From NCBI GenBank assembly GCA_012295275.1, contig CM022665.1, positions 5,572,901 to 5,582,900 on the forward strand: DNA of 10,000 nt. Direction: 5' to 3'. Below are positions 1-8,838 of this stretch, piece after piece (the first letter of the stretch is position 1; every line of letters begins with the position of its first letter). This DNA is from Chrysomallon squamiferum. Lineage: Eukaryota > Mollusca > Gastropoda > Neomphalida > Peltospiridae. The translations under genes and the position numbers were made by a program. The notes under the pieces were generated by a model that saw nothing but the letters and a program-made list of their open reading frames with translations, had not been told where the DNA came from and made no database searches.

Positions 1-40
1 TATATATTTTTAATATGACATTATCTGTACGTGTGTGTGC

Positions 41-121
<81 letters not shown>
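1..121 (+). repeat. Dispersed repeat end with compound (GT)n(GA)n microsatellite
   Basis: A 20-base unique core at 11-30 (TAATATGACATTATCTGTAC) is followed by GT repeats and then about 39 GA units at 43-121. The same core followed by (GT)n and a few GA units occurs in inverted orientation at 8795-8856. The element may extend left beyond the window start. Confidence 0.8.
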
Positions 122-122
<1 letters not shown>

Positions 123-345
123 ATAGTGTTTTGCACATACTTTAATTATCTTCTATTTGTTCATCTGTATGTCAATGAATCGTTTTAAGTGCTTAAATAT
201 TTGTATTATAATTAGTACATATGGACGTAAATAAAGTGACAAGTTTTACTTATTAGGTTATTATCAGTTTTGAGAGGTAACGAATAATAATACCAATTTA
301 CAATATGAGCTAGATTTACATTCAAAACCTTAGCTATAAGACGTC

Positions 346-379
346 TTTTTTTTCTTTTTTTTTTTTTTTTTTTTTTTTT
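346..379 (+). repeat. Poly-T tract
   Basis: About 34 bases of T with single C interruptions. It could be the reverse-strand A-tail of a retroposed element or simple slippage; no adjoining element could be recognised. Confidence 0.85.
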
Positions 380-1047
380 CTTCTCATTTTAACACACTAG
401 TCATGACTGTTATGAGAACAATAAATAAATAAATAAATAAATACTTGTTTATATGCATACATTTTAAACCATTCTGGAGTAACTATAATTTGCAAGTCAC
501 AATCGACAAAACGGACATTCACACCCGCCTGTGTGAGACATTGTTTTTTTTTGTTTTGTTTTTTTTTCTTGTCTGATGATCGCCGATATTGTCACTGCCA
601 TGCCCGTTCTTGTTCTCTGCTTCTTCTGGAAAACCCTCACTACCTTTTTTTTCTAAACACCGTCATTTATCAGGAGCAGAACAGGGACATATTTTATATA
701 TATATATATATATATCAGTGGCAAGACCATAAAACTTTAAATAAGAAGCGAACCTCATTTTACATTTAATTATATAACTGTTATTTAGACAGACTGACAG
801 ATAGACAGATAACTTTATGCTTTTCTTTGTCTAAGATTTAATCTTAAAATATGTTCTTCTGCGGCTTTTGTGTACAGATGATAAAAATCTATGAAATTTA
901 ATGTCAGTCGTTAAGACAGTGCATTGTGCATAATTATGTGATCAATCATTGTGTATGTCTGTTAACAAAAAAGAAAAATCTTCTCAAAGCCGGGTCAAGT
1001 ACTGTTAATATTTTGTGACTCAGTTTTGTTTGTACAGTATACCACAC

Positions 1048-1092
1048 AGCTTGACAACTGTTCAGTTCTGTTAAATAACTGGGATCGAATAC
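1048..1092 (+). repeat. Possible decayed tRNA-like promoter fragment (weak)
   Basis: GGATCGAATAC at 1082-1092 is close to the tRNA/SINE B-box consensus GGTTCGANTCC, and AGCTTGACAAC at 1048-1058 is a poor A-box candidate at a plausible distance. There is no cloverleaf. It may be a remnant of a tRNA-derived SINE or chance. Confidence 0.2.
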
Positions 1093-1500
1093 TGTGTCGT
1101 AATAAAATATCCTGCATTCGTCTGTCTTTCCCTTACATTAAATAATATTAAAGAAAATAATTATTCTTATTTATTATTATTTTTATTTTTATCTGGAAGA
1201 GGAATTTTTTCATTCTTTATTTTGGTTAGGTTCTTTTTAATATTTATTTCTTATTGTTCTCTTTTATTATCTTACATTTTACCATTTATCTTTGCTCCAA
1301 GTTTGACTGTAACTTGAAACAGTCAATTTAAATGCGCGGGCATTTTCTTATATTTATTTTTGTGGGTTTTTTTGTTGTTGTTTGGAGATTTTTGTGGCGT
1401 TTGCTTTCGTCTTCTTTTTTTTTCTTTTCATTTTTTTTTTTTTTTTTTTTTTTCTTTTGGGTTGGTGTAGTTTTTTTGGGAGAGGTTGTTTGGCTTGTGA

Positions 1501-1507
<7 letters not shown>

Positions 1508-1562
<55 letters not shown>
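1508..1562 (+). repeat. (ATT)n microsatellite
   Basis: About 18 perfect ATT units preceded by a T-rich stretch, ending about 100 bases upstream of the exon A acceptor. It should be length-polymorphic. Confidence 0.95.
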
Positions 1563-1662
1563 TCTTTCTTCGTTTTATCTCCATATTCGTCTAATATAAT
1601 CACATTAAATAACAGCAGAAAATAGCAAACGGATTAACGTTATGATTTTGTTTGTATTTCAG

Positions 1663-1800
1663 AAAAGTGGACATACACGACTTTCTGCCAGCGGCTTGCT
1701 TTCTGCCGGGTGGTTATGTCGTTCCACCCCAACTAAGAGAAGCGTTGGCACACATAGGACTTCGACTTGACGACATCGACTTTCCAAAACTGTGGCAAAG
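1663..1800 (+). CDS. EFCAB6: Exon A: first EF-hand unit (helix and loop end)
   Basis: The acceptor is TTTGTATTTCAG just before 1663 and the donor is AAAG|GTGAG at 1801. The exon enters with the last base of a split codon and leaves with two bases (AG) of an Arg codon, so it is in phase with the next exon. It reads KVDIHDFLPAACFLPGG followed by YVVPPQLREALAHIGL and RLDDIDFPKLWQ. The part GGYVVPPQLREALAHIGL aligns with DGYIARADFRQVLHQFGF of the later EF-hand at 6086, so this is an odd-numbered EF-hand. Its loop appears about two residues short and lacks acidic ligands, so it probably does not bind calcium. The exon is markedly GC-richer than its surroundings. Confidence 0.85.
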
Positions 1801-4800
1801 GTGAGATAAACAATTATATTAAATCAGCATCCAATTTGCTGTGACCTGGTCGGTCTAAACTATTTCATTGTACAAAAGATTTCACAAAACATAAAAAGTG
1901 ACAGTAACATACAAAAAATGAAGGGGTTAATTAAGCTTTTATACTTTTGAACTTTATTATATACAAAAAAAAAAAAAAAAAGAAAGAAATTGTATCAAAT
2001 TACAAATTAAATAACACTAAATAATGGAATGACTGATTTTTTAATAAATGTGAAATCAAAGTTTGCCGGTGGAATATATATCTGTATTTATAGATTACAC
2101 TTTTGTATCTGGATGTTTCAAGCTGTCAGTAAATATTTCCAGATTTGATCGGCAAAATGTTGGTGCACTACAGACTTCACAGCTGTTTCGTGAACTTGAT
2201 CTGGACGCTAAGGGACAACCAAGATTCGCTGCAGCGCCTTTGAGAAGCGACTCAACTCCCGTAACGCGACACCGTTCTGAAGTTGTGACATCACGTACCG
2301 ATTGGGTTGACAAATACACGCCAGATCTCCGGAACGGAGTCATTAATTTACAACGGACCAAAACAACCTTACACCAAACAGAGAAGAAGGAAGAAACGGC
2401 AGAATCTATAGCAATATCTGGAACCTCTGTGCCAGCTGAACCAAAATATCGACATATCAGAGTAACAGAGCGAAGCCAGCCTAAGTTTGATAACGTAACA
2501 GACCAGCTGCACTACAAGGTAATTAGAAAATTATCCGTTAGTCATAATAGAATTTTAGAAAAGTGTACATACAGTGATGAAAAGAAATGGCTTAAATAGA
2601 TTTTGTATTGTTCGATATCAACCTTTGATAAGAGACTAGTTTCCTTAATGTTTAATGAAAGTGAAAATGGTATATATAATCTTTAAGATATCTGAGGAAA
2701 GATTTGCTTAATACATTTTATTTATTTATTTATTTTAATATTTCGCTTGTTACAATCTTTTTATCATTAAATGTCTGCATGTTTTTCTTCCGTAGTCTTA
2801 TTACCAACATTCTTATGATTGTCCTGTATCTAGTTATTCAACATTCGAGGCTAGTACATTAAAAAAAAAAATAAAAAAAAAAAAAAAAAATATATATATT
2901 TTTTTTAAATTGCTCCTGACAGAAATAAATAAGAACGATTTGGGATATAATTATATACAAATAAAAATATAAGGAACGTGGCTATATTAAAACAAGCCAC
3001 TGAAACAATAATTAATTGTTTTTGCTTATTACAATACTGGTTCTTTTAAATGATTTTCTAATTGTAGCGTAATAAAATTAATAGGCCAAGATTAAAGCAG
3101 TATATATTAGGAAGTATTTTATTTTGTAGTAAAATTACTTTAAAACACAATAATCTAGTTATATTATCATTAGAATTTTGCTTATTTTTTTATTTTTATT
3201 TTTATTTTAATTTTTTTTTGTAAGAAAACGATGAAAGCTTTCTTGCATGCACGCTTATTAAACTTTTAATAAAAACGGCATTTAAACATGAATTCTGTCT
3301 GCTGTGTTTATTAATTAAAGAAAAAGATTCTAATTTGGTTTGTTTAATTTTAACTTTCATTTGTTACTTGTAAATAATTAATTTTAAAAATCAAAATAAA
3401 ACGTCATCTCCATTAAAAATATAAAATAAAGCTATTGTCATATAAAAAATACATTACTATATCTTTCATGTTTTTCATTAAATTTTATAATGTATATACC
3501 TACATGTTATAAATAAATGATATATATACATGTATATATTTTTTATTGTTTCTTTTTTATACTTCCATTTAAATATTTTCTTTGTTTCACATTAAAATCT
3601 GGTTCGCATTAAAAAGTATTGATATATTCTAAATATATTTTTGCTTCCATTATTTATGTTTTGTTTGTTCATAAAAGTCTTACTAATGCTGTAAGCAAAT
3701 ATATATTTTTTTATATAAACACTGAAGATAATTCATTTTTGTCATTTACACATAAGTTTATCAGTATATTTACAAACTTAATTGTATTGTCACAATTTCT
3801 TATTGACATTTCTGAAAATATTTAAACAAATATTGACAAATTTTATTTTGTTATCATAAATGACAAATGTATTTCAATTACTGAAGTTTTTTTTTTTTTT
3901 TTTTTTTTTTGGCCGTTAGTGAAAATGTTTAAATGTCTGGTGACAAATTTACTTTTTATCGTCATAAATTAATTTTTGTCTTTTGTGAAAATGTTTAAAT
4001 GACTGTTATCGTATGTTATTTTGCCAGGTGTGAAAATGTTTAAGTAATTAATGTTACCTAATGTTTTGTTTTGTGTGTAATTCTCACATTATTTTTCTTC
4101 ACACTTTTCACACAGATTGCGAGATATCTTTCCGAGGTGATTTAACTGTTTGGTTGTTTGTTTGTGTTATCTAATAATGTTAATGTAGTTTTATGCCTTG
4201 CTAATGTTTCCTTTTATAACACAATAAATATCTGGACTGATTTAGCACATTTTATTAAAGAAAGAATAAGCTATTTTAATAATAAGAAGAAGAAGAAGAA
4301 GAAGACAGAAAGAAAGAAAGAAAGAAATCAATCAAATATTTCATTTAAATTTTAAGAATAACCAGTTTGGCATAATTTTAAATGATAATTTTTAAAAACA
4401 CATATTAAAAATATTTTACAATAACTAATAAAGAAAAAAAAAATATAAATCAAACTGAACTGTATATTTTAGAATATGATTTATTTCTTTAAAAATGCTC
4501 CCAAAACATTTAATTTTATTTATGACAATAAAAAAAAAATAATAATAAATAAATAAATAAATAAATAAATTAACAAAAATGTGTAAAAGTCCAGATATTG
4601 TGATTTCTAACATGCTTTGTTTTTTTGTTTTTTCAAGGATAGTTTAGAATAGCATACTATAATTTTAAACATACACAAGTATTTATTTCAGTTACTTTAT
4701 TTTATTTATATATCATTAATTTTATTAAATACATTTGTTTAGAATTTTATTACTTCGGTTTTTTTTTTTTTTATTAGTTTTTTATTTATTTATTTATATA

Positions 4801-7800
4801 TTTTATTTTATTTTATTTACATATTTTTTTTTTTTTTTTATTTATGTTTTAGATTTTTATACCTAAAAATATTTGAGATTTTCTGGATTTTTATATCATT
4901 TAAATTTCTGTTATTTTATTTTAATATTTGTTTATTTTGCATTATTTTATATTGTTTGATATTTTCCTTAAAATTTATTTATTTTATTTTATTTTATTTT
5001 ATTTTATTTTATTTTATTTTATTTTATTTTATTTTATTTTTTTTATTTTTATATATATATTATTATTTTTATTACATTATAATTTTTTTAAATTTATTCA
5101 TATTATTACATGTGGTGTCAGACTATTGTTGTTGTTTTTTGTTTATTATATTCTGTTTTCAGTGTATATGTATTATCCCTTGTCATGTTGTTCTCTGATA
5201 TACCCCATACTATATTTATTGTGAGCACTCTTTAAACAACAACAGTAATAAGTTATATTTAACACTTTAACAAGATGTTATGAAACCACTTGGTTGTGGT
5301 GTTCTATAAAATGCCATCCTTTCATTTTTAGGATTAATATTATTATATTTATATATCTTTAGAATTTCTGATAATTCATTGTAAATAATAATATAGCAAT
5401 TCATTAAAAAAAAAAATTGATCACTAATAATAATAATCATTATTATCATTATCATCATCATATTAGTAATAATAATTAATGAAACCAAGAAAGAAAAACA
5501 ATATAAATTAATGACAATTTCTACCCCACCCAATAAAACATTGATTTTTTGTTTTTTATCGTCATCATCATCATCATTATTATTATTATTATATTTGTAA
5601 AATATGAATTAAAAAAAAGTTCATTAGTAGAAAGTTCATAGTAAGTAATGCTGATAACCAGTAACCTGTAATATATTTATATTTACAGATGTAGATTAGT
5701 GCTTTTTAACTGCTCTTATAATACATGTGTGAGGCAAATAAAATAAAATAATAATAATAAATGTAAATAAACTTTAAAATTAATAATTTGGCTGTGAAAA
5801 AAACATCGATATTTCAAAATAATAGTAATAACATTTTTAGAGTAATTTATTTTTTGTTAAACTGTTCTTCATGGATATGTTATTTATTTTTATATTACAC
5901 TGTTATTTATTTTTTATATAAACTGTACAGATTTTTTTTTACAATTATTTGTGTTTTTATATAAAATTGTTCTTTATATATCTTTTACAGTTGTTTATTT
6001 TTTTTTGTGTTAAATTGTGCTTTATGTATCTTTTACGGTTATTTGTTTTTTGTGTATTAAAATATCTTTGTTGTATTTTTTATAGTTTGAAAGTGCCTAC
6101 CACTCTCTGCTGACTGCTTTCAAGTTGTTTGACTCAATGAATGATGGGTACATAGCAAGAGCAGACTTCAGACAAGTACTTCATCAGTTTGGTTTCACCA
6201 TTGCTGCAGTAGATCTAGAACAGTTTCTTGCAAGGTACTCAATGTCATTTTTTTTTTTTTATTTTTTTTTTTTTTTGTGAAAAATAAATTGTTAAAACTG
6301 TAGATTATAAGAAAGAATGAAATAAAAAGAAAGTTTCAATAAGGAAGAAAAGAAGGAAGAAAGTGTGTATATAATCTATCTGTTGGTCATATTTATAATT
6401 TACCTATACATACATACATGTATGCATATATAATTTTCTTTGATTTCAGGGTTGGACTTCGATCTATTCAAGGACAAGTTAACTACAGAGATTTCCTGTC
6501 AAAGTTTCAGAATCTTGGTTATGACAGCATCACATATGAAAATATAGCAAATGGAGACACACAGTAAGATTCAAAATTTTGAAGTGTGTCTTTTAATAAC
6601 AAATAGCATAGATATATCTGACAATGTTCACATATTTGCTGTATCTGACCAGTTAATATAAAAATAAGAAATATTATTAGCAGCAAAAACAATAACAATT
6701 TGTTATTTGCAAAGACTGGATAGTAATAAATAAAAATGGATTCAATAGGTTAGGGACTTTTTGGTAATGACCAAACTTTAAACATAAAAAATATCATAAC
6801 AATAACAATTGCATTTTCAGATAAATCATATCCCAAAGTCTACCCACACAACCTCAGCCTCATGGATCTTAGCATACCCTTAATTCCTAAAACTCATTTC
6901 CATCACCGACTTAAACATTTCTGTCTAAATCATTTCAATAATTATAATTATTATACATTTATTTCATTCCAGTTATGCAAAAAACAGCTATGCAGCTGAT
7001 ACTTTGTCTGCAGAAGAATTGGAATCCAAAATTGTTGACTATCTTCATTCAGACTACATGAAACTGCTCAGTCAATTCAGGTTTTTAATTTAAATAATCA
7101 GTTTACTGACCAGTTTATTTAAGCTAGTTTTGTTTCAGCTATATAATGATTTTATGATAATCTAGAAGGGAGTGAGTTAGGTACAGCTCAATAGTTATGT
7201 GCTGTGAACAATTTAAAACTGTTTTAGAGTGAGTGGGATGTAGTTTGGTACTTAAAACAGGTTTTATAAGGTGTCAGGGGTATGGAGTGAATCTGGGGGG
7301 GTCTACTAACTCAAAGGTTAAAGGTTGAAGTTTAAAGGTCACAGGATCAATCCTCCTCTGTATTATCACTGAATTATTTCCCCTTCCCATTCAGTACATT
7401 GCAACTATTCTACCAATGATTTCTGTGTTTTCTCTCTGTATGAAGATAAAGATTTCTTGTAGTTAGTTGATAAAACGTAATCCAAGGTGACAGTGGATTT
7501 CCTCTCCTACATAATCTTTATGCTGTCTGACATGTAATAATTCTATATATAAAGTAATCATCATTTTGTTGTATTTACCTTTGGTATGACACTCAGTTGC
7601 TAATGTTTTCAGTGCTGGGGTTTTGTTTAATACTCATTCATTTATAATAATAGTTAATAGAAAAATGTGAGGTATTTATTTATTTATTTGTGCATTTATT
7701 TATTTATTATAATTTAATTAATAATAATAATTTGAATGCTGTTGATGATGATGATTATTATTAATATTAGTATTATTATTTTATCATCATCACCACCATC

Positions 7801-8794
7801 ATCATCATATTATCATTATTATTATAGTCATCATTATTATAAATATATCGGTGATAATAATAAAGGAACAAATAAAATTTAGTTTTCATTAAGTTAATAT
7901 AAAATGATTTAAGCTGACAGTGAAAAATTTCAAGGCACTTTCTCATTTTATTTTCAGTTTATAAACTCCTTAAATATTAGGTTTCAAAGATAATATATTT
8001 ATTAATGCTATAAAACTAAATGTATTATTAATTTCAGGATGCTGGATAAAAACAACACAGGTTTTGTTTCACAGTATGATTTACGCAATGCCTTGGAGAA
8101 AAATCTTGGTTATCCGATCAGCAATGACCAGTGGTACCAGCTGAAAATGGACATTGGTCTGTCAGTTAATGGCACACAGGTCAACTATATGAAATTCCTG
8201 CAGCACTTTGATATAGAGTAAGTATCACTTTCACTTTTATTTGATTTTTTTAACTGATTTTTTTTTTTATATATAAAATTTAAAAAAAAGAGAAAATTAT
8301 TATACAGAAAATTTCTAGAAATGAAATGATTTCAAGAAAAAAAAAAAAAAAAATATATATATTTATTTTTTATTAGTTTGTTATTATTTCTTTTTCCTCA
8401 CAGGCCTGGTTCCTGGAATACAAGACACATTGCAGGATTCACAATGCCAAAACACACCCGTGTCTTTACCCCACCCCCTCAGTTAGATGTCCTCAGGGAA
8501 AGAGCTAGAAGTTACCATCCAGGAATGTTTGAACCTAATAAGGTTTATGTGGATGGTTTGAGACCCCTTCCAGAGGTAAAAAGAATAAATAAATAAATAA
8601 ATAAAAGAAAGAAGAATGTCCATAAATATAACAATGATAATAAAATTTAAAAAATAATAATAATAAAATAATTGCAAAAGGGTCCATTGTATTAAATTAT
8701 TTTGAAGAATAAAAAAAAAAAAAATTCATTATATCTGCCTCATTTTTAATGATTTCATTGAAATTCTTTACCTTTCTCTCCACTCTTTCATATT

Positions 8795-8838
<44 letters not shown>

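Larger units (their letters stand above)
1..1662 (+). other. Upstream intron (or upstream non-coding region) with dense simple repeats
   Basis: No exon could be supported here, although exon A needs an upstream exon ending with two bases of a codon. The stretch holds (GT)n(GA)n at about 31-121, a T-run at 346-379, (AAAT)n at 420-442, (TA)n at 695-715, GACAGA-like repeats at 788-811, T-rich DNA at about 1417-1454 and (ATT)n at about 1508-1562. Segments 480-670 and 900-1130 are more complex and may be decayed dispersed repeats. The long open frames here are translated T-runs and (ATT)n. Confidence 0.6.
2519..4115 (+). other. Intron between exons B and C
   Basis: A 1,597-base AT-rich intron. 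It contains TTTA repeats at about 2716-2736, an A-run joined to (TA)n and a T-run at 2861-2906, a poly-T tract at 3887-3910, and a degenerate tandem array at about 3811-4045. No further exon is supported; exons B and C already join in phase. Confidence 0.7.
4137..6085 (+). other. Intron between exons C and D
   Basis: A 1,949-base intron, the longest complete one here. It holds (AAG)n/(AAAG)n at 4283-4326, (AAAT)n at about 4540-4571, (TTTA)n patches around 4775-4850, (ATTTT)n at 4976-5040, mixed AAT/ATC triplets at 5423-5478 and 5558-5592, and a degenerate tandem array at about 5858-6075. A short more complex segment at 5267-5330 includes a small ACCAC/GTGGT hairpin and is otherwise unidentified. 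No exon was recognised. Confidence 0.7.
7081..8037 (+). other. Intron between exons F and G
   Basis: A 957-base intron. Its first half (about 7140-7550) is unusually complex and GC-richer than the other introns and contains a tRNA-like promoter motif. The second half holds (TTTA)n at about 7675-7708 and mixed GAT/ATT/ATC triplets at 7741-7835. Confidence 0.85.

Noticed and set aside
480-530. Possible upstream exon ending CCGCCT|GTGTGAG
   Set aside because: There is no credible acceptor with a pyrimidine tract, and the translation (NYNLQVTIDKTDIHTRLC) shows no EF-hand pattern that would lead into exon A.
533-769. 78-residue open frame starting MRHCFFLFC
   Set aside because: It consists largely of T-run and (TA)n translation. 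The more complex part (about 575-690) has no paired splice sites in a phase that fits exon A and no recognisable domain.
1328-1625. Overlapping open frames on both strands (poly-I, poly-Y, poly-F proteins)
   Set aside because: They are translations of the T-run and the (ATT)n microsatellite. The codon content is purely repeat-driven, and an exon acceptor with proper coding begins downstream at 1663.
2095-2361. Minus-strand 88-residue open frame
   Set aside because: It is the antisense shadow of exon B, whose plus-strand frame is supported by splice phases and EF-hand similarity.
4928-5224. 98-residue and 80-residue hydrophobic open frames
   Set aside because: They are translations of (ATTTT)n and neighbouring T-rich DNA, giving repeated LFYFI. 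No real membrane-protein features beyond that.
5267-5330. Small hairpin ACCAC-TTGGTT-GTGGT with TATAAAA nearby, possible promoter or element
   Set aside because: The stem is only five bases and the segment is deep inside an intron. There is no adjoining transcribed feature, so a promoter call is unsupported.
7171-7215. Second A-box-like motif (GCTCAATAGTTA) as a separate SINE
   Set aside because: No B-box follows at a suitable distance, so it is only mentioned alongside the better candidate at 7300.
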